NCBI RefSeq assembly: GCF_947496485.1
Contig: NZ_CANMCZ010000001.1
Location: 925,596 to 989,595, forward strand
DNA from: an uncultured Winogradskyella sp.
GTDB taxonomy: Bacteria > Bacteroidota > Bacteroidia > Flavobacteriales > Flavobacteriaceae
Reading direction: 5' to 3'
Length of the DNA: 64,000 nt
In this document: one piece after another, positions 1 to 6,589 of the stretch
Layout: the number at the start of each line of letters is the position of its first letter
How positions within the stretch are numbered: the stretch's first letter is position 1
The notes under the pieces: model-generated
What the model saw: only the letters and a program-made list of their open reading frames with translations
The model's database searches: none
What the model was told of the DNA's origin: nothing
Program-made: the position numbers and the translations under genes

Positions 1-41
1 TTGTTAGTTGTTTCATAATCATGTTTTCAATATTCAAATAT

Positions 42-75
42 AACTAATTATTTAGTTTAAACTAAATAATTAGTT
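42..75. promoter_or_regulatory. 34-bp perfect palindrome, candidate double operator
   Basis: The left arm AACTAATTATTTAGTTT (42-58) is followed at once by its exact reverse complement (59-75). Each half is itself a near dyad of the form AACTAA-N4-TTAGTT, so the element looks like two adjacent 16-bp operator sites. It ends 9 bp before the -7 box at 85-92 and so covers the place where a -33 box would lie. Repression of the DUF456 gene, or of a divergent gene left of the window, by a dimeric regulator is an inference. Confidence 0.5.
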
Positions 76-84
76 GAAAAAATG

Positions 85-92
85 TAACTTTG
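85..92 (+). promoter_or_regulatory. Candidate -7 box (TAACTTTG) for the DUF456 gene
   Basis: TAACTTTG fits the Bacteroidota -7 consensus TAnnTTTG and lies 41 bp before the start codon at 134. No TTG is found at the usual 17-23 bp upstream; that position falls inside the palindrome at 42-75. Confidence 0.4.
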
Positions 93-133
93 GTCTGTTT
101 ATTGCGTCATATAAATGAATTTAAATTATTTAT

Positions 134-631
134 ATGGAAATTTTCTTGGTGCTTGTAGCACTGCTTTTAATGATTTTGGGTATTATTGGTAGCTTTTTAC
201 CTGTATTACCTGGGCCACTCACAAGTTGGGCTGGTCTATTGGTTCTTCATTTTACTGAAGGAGTACAATTAAGTCAGACGTTTTTAATTGTTACGCTTTT
301 GGTAGCAATATTTATATATGTTTTAGACTATATCATACCTGCTCTGGGAACCAAACGCTTCGGTGGCAGTAGAGCCGGAATGATTGGTACTACACTTGGT
401 TTAATTATTGGATTGCTCTCCCCTATTCCTTTCGGAATAATAATTGGTCCATTTATAGGTGCTTTAATCGGAGAGATGGTTCATAGAAACGATATGGAAA
501 AAGCTTTGAAAGCAGCCTTTGGCTCATTCTTAGGTTTTATAGCCTCTACGTTTTTAAAATTTATTGTAGCTATAGTTTTTCTAGGGTTTTTTATCGTAAA
601 ATTATCAGAACACAATGCCAATTGGTTTTAA
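134..631 (+). CDS. DUF456 family membrane protein
   Basis: A 165-residue integral membrane protein of the DUF456 family, whose biochemical role is unknown. Hydrophobic segments lie at about residues 3-20, 47-68, 85-112 and 130-157. A Pro/Gly-rich turn, SFLPVLPGPLTSWAG, sits near residues 19-33 and is typical of the family, as is a Gly-rich segment containing GPFIGALIGE. ATG start; preceded by a -7 box and the palindrome at 42-75. It is monocistronic, because the next genes lie on the other strand. Family assignment rests on recognised sequence pattern; function cannot be stated. Confidence 0.85.
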   Translation: MEIFLVLVALLLMILGIIGSFLPVLPGPLTSWAGLLVLHFTEGVQLSQTFLIVTLLVAIFIYVLDYIIPALGTKRFGGSRAGMIGTTLGLIIGLLSPIPFGIIIGPFIGALIGEMVHRNDMEKALKAAFGSFLGFIASTFLKFIVAIVFLGFFIVKLSEHNANWF

Positions 632-657
632 TAACCATTTCATTTAATACAAAGAAA

Positions 658-687
658 AAACCTAGTACCATAAATGCTACTAGGTTT
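658..687. terminator. Terminator hairpin between convergent genes
   Basis: AAACCTAGTA (658-667) pairs with TACTAGGTTT (678-687) around a 10-base loop. The minus-strand reading is followed by a T-rich run and the plus reading by a weak one, so it may serve both directions, mainly the DUF456 transcript ending at 631. Confidence 0.6.
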
Positions 688-781
688 AATATTCTTGCTA
701 TTAACTCAACAATTACTTAAAAAAGGGATTAATTAACTCTTGTTGACTTGTGTAAATATATAGAAGTGACTTTACTTTTTG

Positions 782-820
782 CTGTGGAAAAACCGCAGAC
801 TTACTGTGGAAAAACCGTAG
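782..820 (+). repeat. Two tandem CTGTGG-AAAAA-CCGYAG hairpin repeats
   Basis: CTGTGGAAAAACCG occurs at 782-795 and again at 804-817, exactly 22 bp apart. In each copy the CTGTGG arm can pair, using G-U pairs, with the following CCGCAG or CCGTAG across an identical AAAAA loop in plus-strand RNA. They lie in the 257-bp convergent gap between the DUF456 gene and the response regulator. No gene is visible in this gap. Confidence 0.5.
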
Positions 821-861
821 TTTTCTTATTTGATAGTATCTACGATAATTTTTTTTACCTA

Positions 862-879
862 AAAAAAGTGCACTTTTTT
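862..879 (-). terminator. Terminator after the response regulator
   Basis: AAAAAAGTGCACTTTTTT is a perfect dyad starting 10 bp beyond the response-regulator stop codon. It is A/T-flanked in both directions and fits a Rho-independent end of the kinase/regulator transcript. Confidence 0.55.
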
Positions 880-888
880 AGCTTTTTT

Positions 889-1557
889 TTATAAATAACC
901 TTTTTCACGAGCCTCTTTTAACAAGGTTTCATCTTTTCCGTCATCAACCGAAAACAATACTTTAAGCTGTTTTTTTCGTTTTTCGATAGCACTTGTGGAA
1001 ATATTGATATACTCATTTAGGCTTTTAGTTTTTATACCTTGAGATAATAAGTGTAAAATTTTACGATTGATATCATCTACATAAATTTCGCTAGAAATTG
1101 TTTTCTTCATGTAGTTGCTTACTGTGCTACTGTAATATGGTGGTGATTTTAGAATTTGCTGAAAACCATCAGCAAGTTCCATCGATGTTAAATCACTTTT
1201 TATAAGAAAACCATCTGGACTAATTTCCTTGATTATATTATGAATTCTGAAGGATTCATTAAACATGGTGAGTATTACTATCTTAGATCTAGGCATTAAT
1301 TTTTTTGCCAATAGGGCTAAATCTTCTCCAGAAGCATATTTACCATCTTCTGATCCAGGTAAACTGATATCAAAAAAACAGACGTCATAAGGGTATTTTT
1401 TCGATGCTTGTTCTATCATAGTTACTGCCTCATCGCAGTTATTTGCAGTATCTATGTGTAAGGTTTGATCTTCTTGTTTTGTAGCAATTAACACATTTTG
1501 GTAGCCCTCAATAATTATCGGGTGGTCATCTACCATTAAAATGTTGATATGGTTCAT
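889..1557 (-). CDS. LuxR/NarL-type response regulator
   Basis: A 222-residue two-component response regulator that should bind DNA after phosphorylation. The receiver domain (about residues 3-125) shows the acidic pair D10-D11, the likely phospho-acceptor D63 in FFDISLPG, and the conserved lysine K120 in FLIKSD. The C-terminal part (about 160-215) has a helix-turn-helix region, ILHLLSQGIKTKSLNEYI, that resembles the LuxR/GerE fold but departs from its usual core motif. The start ATG overlaps the kinase stop codon by 4 bp (ATGA), implying translational coupling to that kinase, its presumed phosphate donor. Targets are unknown; dyads at 3949-3969 and 4001-4017 are candidates for autoregulation. 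Confidence 0.85.
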   Translation of the reverse strand: MNHINILMVDDHPIIIEGYQNVLIATKQEDQTLHIDTANNCDEAVTMIEQASKKYPYDVCFFDISLPGSEDGKYASGEDLALLAKKLMPRSKIVILTMFNESFRIHNIIKEISPDGFLIKSDLTSMELADGFQQILKSPPYYSSTVSNYMKKTISSEIYVDDINRKILHLLSQGIKTKSLNEYINISTSAIEKRKKQLKVLFSVDDGKDETLLKEAREKGYL

Positions 1558-3593
1558 ATTGATTGATTTGTGTAGGGAATTTTAACATTAACTTGTGTAC
1601 CATTTTCTGGCTGGGACGTAAAAGTGATGCTTCCGTTAATATCTTCAACACGAGAATGCATGTTTTTTAGACCAATGCCTTTCTTACCTTTAGAAGTATC
1701 AAAACCTTCTCCATCATCAATGACACCTAAGCAAATTACGTCTTTTTCAAGTGAAATACTAATTTTTATCTTTTTTGCCTTGGCATGTTTATAGATGTTT
1801 TGCATAGACTCTTGAATGATTCTATAAAAATTGATTTTGGTTTTATTAGACACTAAATCCCAACTGATATCATCAGTATAGTTAAACTCATGTTGCAAGC
1901 CATAGGCTTGACATTGATTTTCAATAAGTTCAGTAACAATATCCATAAACCCAGAACCTGAAACAAAATCGGTATTTAGCTCATGAGATATTTTTCTAAT
2001 ATCTTCTTCAATAGTTTTAAGTTGACCAATGTAATTGGCTCTGGTCATCATAGCTTCTTTACCATCTTTAAAATTGATGCTATCTAAACTTAATCGCGTA
2101 CCAAACAGACGGCCCAAAACACCATCATGTAATTCTTTAGATACTCTTGTTTTTTCTTTAGCTCTAGCTTCATCTACTTTATCTTGTTGACCTAACATAA
2201 GGTTATAGATGTCCTCGTTAGCTTTTTGTTGCACTTGTTGAAGCTTAAGCTCTTTGTTTTTTGCACGCTGCGATATCAATACATAAATAAGAATTGCGGT
2301 TAACAGTAAACCGATGGACAATATAGCTAAGTATAAATTCTCTTTGGATATTTGTTTGTTTTCGGCTTCTAGCTCGTCGGTTTCTAGCTCTATTCTAGCG
2401 TATTTATTTCTTACATTTCTCTCGACAAACAACAAACTATCACTAAGCTTAATGTGCTCTTTTAAATATACTTCTGCATCTTCATTATTATTTAATTCAG
2501 CAAGCAGTAATAACGATTCTAATTTCAATTCATTATTGGAAATTTCATTTGAAATTTTATAGCTCCGTTTTGCATAGTATAGTGCAGAATCTAATTCTTT
2601 TATATCTAAATAAAATCTTGAAAAATCTATAGCAATACCTAGTTTAGCAAGAGGATCTGTGATTGTATCACTTACTCTTTTTCCTAATAAAAATATATTC
2701 TTGATTTCGTCAATATCTCTATCAGGTTTAAATGATTTAGTATATGCAAGATTGCCTAATGTAATAGCATAAAAAGAAGAATCATAATATGCCAAACTAT
2801 CTTCCGAAATAACTTGTTCATATAATTCTATAGATTTATCTATCTCATTCTTGTATCTGTAAGCAATTGCTTTATTGTTGATAGAATATAAATTATTATA
2901 ATAACCATATTCCATCTTCTCAGCTATTTCTTGAGCTTTGTTATGATATTCTATAGCTTTATCATAATTTTTAAGTTTGAGTGAAATTATTCCAATTAAA
3001 TTATTTAATATCCAAAGACGATCTCTTACATTTTCATTAATCTTTATTGAATTTAAAAGTTTAATAGATTCCACTGCATTTTCCTCAGCTCCTATATAAT
3101 CCTTCTCAGTTTCTTGTATATCAGCAATATTTAATAACATTCTAGCTTTGCCTTCAATATCTCTAGACTTATTATATAACTTAAGAGCTTTAGAATAATA
3201 GTAAAAAGCACTATCATTAAGTTCTTTAGTATGAAAAAAGGATCCTAAATTAGAATTTACCACTTCTAAAGAGGAAGAATCTTTTATCTTGCTAGCCAGC
3301 CTTAAATTTTCATGATTTATTTTCAAGTACAAGCTATCTTTTCCTGCATTATAATATGCAAGAGATAATATTCTACCACTTTTTAATATTACTGAATCCT
3401 GATTTAGCTCTCGAGAAATCCCAAGTGCCTGCTCAGCAAGTTTAATGCGGTCATTATTTGTACGAGAATTATCTTGAGATAGGAGTCTTAATTCAACTAT
3501 ACTATCAAGATATGTTTCTATGAATTCCTTCTGTGAAAAAACTAAATTAACTTGGAATAATACAAGAAGAAAAAAACAATATCTAAAATTCAA
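1554..3593 (-). CDS. TPR-containing sensor histidine kinase (HisKA_3 type)
   Basis: A 679-residue membrane sensor kinase. A signal-like N terminus ends near VFSQ (about residue 21). TPR-like helical repeats fill about 40-390 in the periplasm, a transmembrane helix lies near 420-442 (LAILSIGLLLTAILIYVLIS), and a cytoplasmic coiled coil leads to the dimerisation box ELHDGVLGR with phospho-acceptor His489. The HATPase domain follows, with an N-box near QESMQNIYKHA and G-boxes DDGEGFD and GIGLKNM. The start codon is TTG at 3593: upstream the frame has only ATT before a stop, and no internal Met precedes the signal peptide. A perfect 11-bp hairpin ends one base before this start. Partner: the regulator at 889-1557. 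Confidence 0.88.
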   Translation of the reverse strand: MNFRYCFFLLVLFQVNLVFSQKEFIETYLDSIVELRLLSQDNSRTNNDRIKLAEQALGISRELNQDSVILKSGRILSLAYYNAGKDSLYLKINHENLRLASKIKDSSSLEVVNSNLGSFFHTKELNDSAFYYYSKALKLYNKSRDIEGKARMLLNIADIQETEKDYIGAEENAVESIKLLNSIKINENVRDRLWILNNLIGIISLKLKNYDKAIEYHNKAQEIAEKMEYGYYNNLYSINNKAIAYRYKNEIDKSIELYEQVISEDSLAYYDSSFYAITLGNLAYTKSFKPDRDIDEIKNIFLLGKRVSDTITDPLAKLGIAIDFSRFYLDIKELDSALYYAKRSYKISNEISNNELKLESLLLLAELNNNEDAEVYLKEHIKLSDSLLFVERNVRNKYARIELETDELEAENKQISKENLYLAILSIGLLLTAILIYVLISQRAKNKELKLQQVQQKANEDIYNLMLGQQDKVDEARAKEKTRVSKELHDGVLGRLFGTRLSLDSINFKDGKEAMMTRANYIGQLKTIEEDIRKISHELNTDFVSGSGFMDIVTELIENQCQAYGLQHEFNYTDDISWDLVSNKTKINFYRIIQESMQNIYKHAKAKKIKISISLEKDVICLGVIDDGEGFDTSKGKKGIGLKNMHSRVEDINGSITFTSQPENGTQVNVKIPYTNQSI

Positions 3594-3594
3594 A

Positions 3595-3622
3595 ATTTGA
3601 GAATATTAAGGTATTCTCAAAT
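3595..3622 (-). promoter_or_regulatory. 5' leader hairpin abutting the kinase start codon
   Basis: ATTTGAGAATA (3595-3605) and TATTCTCAAAT (3612-3622) form an 11-bp perfect stem with a 6-base loop. The stem ends one base before the TTG start at 3593. In mRNA it would occupy the ribosome-binding region, so control of translation initiation is plausible but not shown. Confidence 0.5.
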
Positions 3623-3650
3623 TTAGAATAAATTTATGGAATATAAACAA

Positions 3651-3680
3651 ATTTAGCCCTCATGTAAATAAGGGCTAAAT
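3651..3680 (-). terminator. Hairpin between small peptide gene and kinase gene
   Basis: ATTTAGCCCT (3651-3660) pairs perfectly with AGGGCTAAAT (3671-3680) around a 10-base loop, 20 bp past the stop of the 56-aa gene and 58 bp before the kinase start. On the minus strand the T run after it is short. It is either a terminator for the small gene or an attenuator/processing site that lowers kinase expression. Confidence 0.6.
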
Positions 3681-3700
3681 ATATTTTTATTTAGGTAAGT

Positions 3701-3871
3701 TTAACCTTGTTGTTTTATGTCTTTTTTCTTCTTGTTTACAGCTAGTAAATCAAAATTGCTCTTTGTTTCATAAGTAGGCTTATCGGTAACTTGCGTTTCG
3801 TTAGATTGCACGCCAGATACAGTTAAAACAAGTACAGCAACTAAGGCTAAAGTAATTTTCAGGGTTTTCAT
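3701..3871 (-). CDS. 56-aa exported peptide upstream of a sensor kinase
   Basis: ATG at 3871 opens a 56-codon frame ending in TAA at 3701. The product begins MKTLKITLALVAVLVLTVSG, a clear signal peptide (basic start, hydrophobic core of about 14 residues, small residues), followed by a short polar part with NETQVTDKPTYETKS and a lysine-rich end, NKKKKDIKQQG. I cannot assign a function. It lies on the same strand directly before the TPR sensor kinase and is separated from it by a hairpin, so it could be co-transcribed and could be a periplasmic ligand or modulator of that kinase; this is an inference. Coding is supported by the signal peptide and frame length, not by homology. Confidence 0.7.
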   Translation of the reverse strand: MKTLKITLALVAVLVLTVSGVQSNETQVTDKPTYETKSNFDLLAVNKKKKDIKQQG

Positions 3872-3948
3872 ATGTATAAATTTAATTAGGGTTTAATAGT
3901 TAAATTTTTGCAATAAACATATTGCTCCGAGGGAATGGATTATTAACT

Positions 3949-3969
3949 ATTTTAGGATGAACCTAAAAT
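3949..3969. promoter_or_regulatory. Inverted repeat upstream of the 56-aa peptide gene
   Basis: ATTTTAGG (3949-3956) and CCTAAAAT (3962-3969) form a perfect dyad with a 5-bp spacer, 78 bp before the peptide start codon. There is no T run, so a protein-binding site is more likely than a terminator. The neighbouring LuxR-type regulator is an obvious but unproven candidate ligand. Confidence 0.4.
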
Positions 3970-4000
3970 TTATACTAAAATAAAAACGAGGGATGTTTTC

Positions 4001-4017
4001 TAGACAACACGTGTCTA
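4001..4017. promoter_or_regulatory. Second inverted repeat (TAGACA-N5-TGTCTA)
   Basis: TAGACA (4001-4006) and TGTCTA (4012-4017) form a perfect dyad. It lies 32 bp beyond the dyad at 3949-3969 and 130 bp before the peptide gene. A role as an upstream operator is an inference. Confidence 0.35.
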
Positions 4018-4044
4018 ATAGTAAAATGGACTAAAATTTTCCTT

Positions 4045-4145
4045 ATTAAGCGATTTGAGGACTTAAGAAGGACAACAAATATAAATTTAATTTTGAAATA
4101 AACAAGAAAATCATCGATTAAGCGCTATTTAATTTCGATTAAGCG
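4045..4145 (+). repeat. Three direct ATTAAGCG repeats in a gene-free stretch
   Basis: ATTAAGCG occurs at 4045-4052, 4117-4124 and 4138-4145, all in one orientation. The last two sit in CGATTAAGCG copies 21 bp apart, two helical turns. The stretch 3872-4348 otherwise holds no convincing gene; a 63-codon frame starting at a TTG near 4168 lacks coding signals. Confidence 0.35.
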
Positions 4146-4348
4146 TATTTTTACTGTTCATAACCTGTTGAAAACTAACGATACAATGATTTTAGTTTTA
4201 TTTCAGAAAATGCCACAAAACAAAAAAGCATCCCGATTTTCTTATTCAGAAAAAAGGAAAGCCTTTCATCGGCAAGTATCCAAATCAATTGGATATCTTA
4301 CTACTACTCCAAGATTTCTCCTGGAACAACACAACATCTTTATACTAA

Positions 4349-4374
4349 AAAAGCTCTAATTTCTCAGAGCTTTT
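4349..4374 (-). terminator. Terminator of tRNA-Asp
   Basis: AAAAGCTCT (4349-4357) pairs with AGAGCTTTT (4366-4374) around an 8-base loop. Reading on the minus strand the stem ends in a T run. It lies 12 bp past the tRNA 3' end. Confidence 0.75.
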
Positions 4375-4386
4375 AAGCAATTTTAG

Positions 4387-4460
4387 CGGTCTGGACGGGA
4401 CTCGAACCCGCGACCTTCGCCGTGACAGGGCGACATTCTAACCAGCTGAACTACCAGACC
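4387..4460 (-). tRNA. tRNA-Asp (anticodon GTC)
   Basis: A 74-nt cloverleaf: the acceptor stem GGTCTGG pairs perfectly with CCAGACC. The anticodon stem-loop is CGCC-CTGTCAC-GGCG with anticodon GTC, the T arm contains GGTTCGAGTCC, and the discriminator base is G, as expected for tRNA-Asp. CCA is not encoded. A promoter lies just upstream (4479-4509) and a terminator just downstream, so it is an independent unit. Confidence 0.97.
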
Positions 4461-4478
4461 GTTGCTTAATTGCGAGGG

Positions 4479-4509
4479 CAAATATACATTGCATTTTTAA
4501 TATCGCAAA
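4479..4509 (-). promoter_or_regulatory. Promoter of tRNA-Asp
   Basis: On the minus strand a TTTG -33 box (4506-4509) and a TATATTTG -7 box (4479-4486) are separated by 19 bp, fitting the Bacteroidota sigma factor consensus. The -7 box lies 18 bp before the tRNA 5' end. Confidence 0.7.
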
Positions 4510-4536
4510 CAAAAATCTAAAAAAATAGAGGATTCC

Positions 4537-5466
4537 TTAAACAAATTTTTGACGTTCAATCATGTACGTCGTCAGAATACTATTAAAACCTGCATTGATA
4601 TCGGCTTCTACGTACTTAATTTTATATTGTCCGCACCTTAATCTTAAACTATTAAAGTACGCTTTAACAGCCTTTTCGTAGTTGACCTTAACATTATCAG
4701 GATATAAATTAATGTATTCGCCTGTTTCTATATCTATAAAACGCTTTGGCCTATTATCAAAATCAAAAGTGAGTTCTTTAGCCTTATCAAATACATGAAA
4801 TAATACCACTTCATGTTTATTATGCTTTAAATGTCTAAGGGCTTCAAATAACTTTTCATCATTTTCTGAGGTTTGAAACATGTCTGTAAATACAAAAATT
4901 AATGATCTACGATGAATCTTTTCTGCTATTTGATGCAGATATCGATAAGTTTCCGTTGTTTTAGTATCGGATTTAGAAACTACCGCTTCACTTAGTTTAT
5001 TAAGTAACATTTGGTGATGGCGTTCACTTCCTTTTTCAGGTGAATAAAAATCATACGTATCACTATAAATACTCAATCCAACGGCATCGCGTTGCTTTTT
5101 GAGAATATGCATTAAAGAGGCGCTTGCCAAAGCTGAGAAAGCGATTTTATTAAGATTCTCTATTGAAGTCCCAGCAGTTTCAGGATAATGCATAGAACTA
5201 CTATTATCTATAATGATGTGGCACCTTAGATTCGTTTCTTCATCATAACGCTTCGTATATAAGCGATCTGTTTTAGCATAAAGTTTCCAATCAATGTGCT
5301 TAGTACTTTCACCTTGATTATAAATCTTATGTTCAGCAAATTCAGCTGAAAATCCATGAAATGGACTTTTATGCATACCAGCTATAAAACCTTCAACTAC
5401 TTGTTTTGCTAGTAATTCAAGGTTTTTAAAACCGCCTGCTTTATTAAGTTCTAATTGTAAATCCAT
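4537..5466 (-). CDS. DUF58 domain protein (VWA-like)
   Basis: A 309-residue cytoplasmic protein of the DUF58 family, often encoded with MoxR-type AAA ATPases and thought to act in assembly or maturation of surface complexes. The N-terminal family signature is seen around residues 38-75 (YNQGESTKHIDWKLYAK, then KRYDEETN). It is followed by a von Willebrand A-like core with a DNSSSM metal-site motif near residue 92. No MoxR, VWA or BatA-type gene is adjacent here, which separates it from the usual aerotolerance operon. The upstream neighbour on the same strand is trxA, but a terminator lies between them (5484-5510). Family call firm; function not. Confidence 0.85.
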   Translation of the reverse strand: MDLQLELNKAGGFKNLELLAKQVVEGFIAGMHKSPFHGFSAEFAEHKIYNQGESTKHIDWKLYAKTDRLYTKRYDEETNLRCHIIIDNSSSMHYPETAGTSIENLNKIAFSALASASLMHILKKQRDAVGLSIYSDTYDFYSPEKGSERHHQMLLNKLSEAVVSKSDTKTTETYRYLHQIAEKIHRRSLIFVFTDMFQTSENDEKLFEALRHLKHNKHEVVLFHVFDKAKELTFDFDNRPKRFIDIETGEYINLYPDNVKVNYEKAVKAYFNSLRLRCGQYKIKYVEADINAGFNSILTTYMIERQKFV

Positions 5467-5483
5467 GAGTTACCGAAACTAAA

Positions 5484-5510
5484 AAAGGTTTGCCGTATAG
5501 ACAAACCTTT
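5484..5510 (-). terminator. Terminator of trxA
   Basis: AAAGGTTTG (5484-5492) pairs with CAAACCTTT (5502-5510) around a 9-base loop; on the minus strand a T run follows. It lies 24 bp past the trxA stop, so the DUF58 gene may need its own promoter or read-through. Confidence 0.75.
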
Positions 5511-5534
5511 TATCATTTCTTTTAGAGTTATCGA

Positions 5535-5852
5535 CTATAAAAGTGCGTCGATTGCTTCAGAATAAGCGTTTTTAGGTGCTACACCTACTTGACGACCTAC
5601 TACTTCACCGTTTTGAAAAACTAATACTGTAGGTATGTTTCGTACTCCGTATTTAGCAGCAAATTCCTGATTTGCATCAACATCTACCTTACCAACTACA
5701 GCTTTACCATCGTACTCAGCACTAATTTCATCAATGATTGGTCCAACCATACGACATGGTCCGCACCAAGCTGCCCAAAAATCTACCATAACTGGCTTAT
5801 CACTCTTTAATACTGTTTCTTCAAAAGTTGCATCTGTTATTTCTAATGCCAT
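5535..5852 (-). CDS. trxA: Thioredoxin
   Basis: A 105-residue cytoplasmic thioredoxin, the general protein disulphide reductant recycled by thioredoxin reductase. The redox motif WCGPC is at residues 29-33, preceded by VDFWAAW. The cis-proline loop is seen as RNIPTVLVF near residue 75, and the length is standard. ATG start. A TAATTTTG box about 37 bp upstream may be its -7 element. It is followed by its own terminator, so it looks monocistronic. Confidence 0.97.
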   Translation of the reverse strand: MALEITDATFEETVLKSDKPVMVDFWAAWCGPCRMVGPIIDEISAEYDGKAVVGKVDVDANQEFAAKYGVRNIPTVLVFQNGEVVGRQVGVAPKNAYSEAIDALL

Positions 5853-5976
5853 AATATTTAATTTTAATTGTATTCTACTTTAATTACACAAAATTAGTCA
5901 AAAATTTTGCCAAACCTTACATTGGCAGTATTTGATTTGGTTATGCCATTATTGACTGACAGTATAATTGTTATTT

Positions 5977-6054
5977 GGGCACAACCCAAGGGTCGGGCTG
6001 TCCGTCATATCTTTTTTGTTTTAATGACAAAAAAGGATGCCACTTCCATCCTTT
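5977..6054 (+). repeat. Possible dispersed repeat / structured element
   Basis: A locally G/C-rich string with GGGTCGGGCTGTCCG stands out in this A/T-rich 305-bp gap and is followed by AAAGGATG (6032-6039) pairing with CATCCTTT (6047-6054). A second, competing pairing joins ATCTTTTTTG to CAAAAAAGGAT. From memory, similar strings recur between genes in Bacteroidota genomes, but I cannot verify this here and see no second copy in the window. The rest of 5853-6157 holds no convincing gene. Confidence 0.4.
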
Positions 6055-6117
6055 GTGCAAGTTCTGAATTAATTATGCAGCTTTTTAGTTGCTTATTAAA
6101 ACTATTTGTTTAATTTA

Positions 6118-6133
6118 GCAACCATAAAGTTGC
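6118..6133 (+). promoter_or_regulatory. Likely ArsR-family operator GCAACCATAAAGTTGC
   Basis: A 16-bp dyad with arms GCAAC and GTTGC lies 25 bp before the SRPBCC gene. It has the spacing and half-sites of GCAACC-N4-GGTTGC type operators I associate with ArsR/SRPBCC pairs. A further GTTGC half-site lies near 6088-6092. Autorepression by the ArsR protein at 6579 is the likely role. Confidence 0.55.
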
Positions 6134-6157
6134 GTATTAATCTAAAAAACGAATATT

Positions 6158-6589
6158 ATGAGCAAAACAATCACAAAGGAAAAAGTATTTAATCATTCTA
6201 TAGATCAAATCTGGAATGCCATTACAAAAGCAGAAGAAATTTCAACATGGTTTATCCAAGCAGATTTTAAAGCAGAGGTTGGATATAACTACACTTTCAC
6301 TTCAGAGCCTAACGAAAAAGGATGTACTACAATAAGTGGGACTGTAAAAGAAGCTAATCCCTATAGATTAGTTTATACATGGATTGTCGCCGATACTAAG
6401 GTAGAAACAACTGTCACTTGGACATTAGAAGATCTAGGAAACTCAACCAAACTGCATTTAGAACATTCTGGTATAGAAAATTATGCAGGTGAAACTGCGC
6501 TTGCTATGTTTGATAGTTTTGATGGTGGTTGGAATAATTGTATTAATGGTCTAACTGATTATTTAAAAGAAGAGGTCAATGCAAGATAA
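6158..6589 (+). CDS. SRPBCC (AHSA1-like) domain protein
   Basis: A 143-residue START/Bet v1-like protein of the AHSA1 group. The family's opening pattern is visible (VFNHSIDQIWNAITKAEEISTWF, residues about 10-32, quoted in part), and the end has the usual helix containing GGWNNCINGLTDYLKEE. Such proteins bind hydrophobic ligands; the ligand here is unknown. It overlaps the ArsR regulator by 11 bp, so the two are co-translated. This pairing is common and suggests a small ligand-responsive unit. An operator-like dyad precedes it. Confidence 0.9.
   Translation: MSKTITKEKVFNHSIDQIWNAITKAEEISTWFIQADFKAEVGYNYTFTSEPNEKGCTTISGTVKEANPYRLVYTWIVADTKVETTVTWTLEDLGNSTKLHLEHSGIENYAGETALAMFDSFDGGWNNCINGLTDYLKEEVNAR

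Noticed and set aside
4168..4359. 63-codon plus-strand frame before tRNA-Asp
   Set aside because: It starts at TTG, has no signal peptide, domain or promoter, and its end lies in the terminator hairpin of the tRNA. Composition looks non-coding.
5907..6113. 68-codon plus-strand frame
   Set aside because: It runs through the G/C-rich structured string and shows no domain; better explained as a repeat element.
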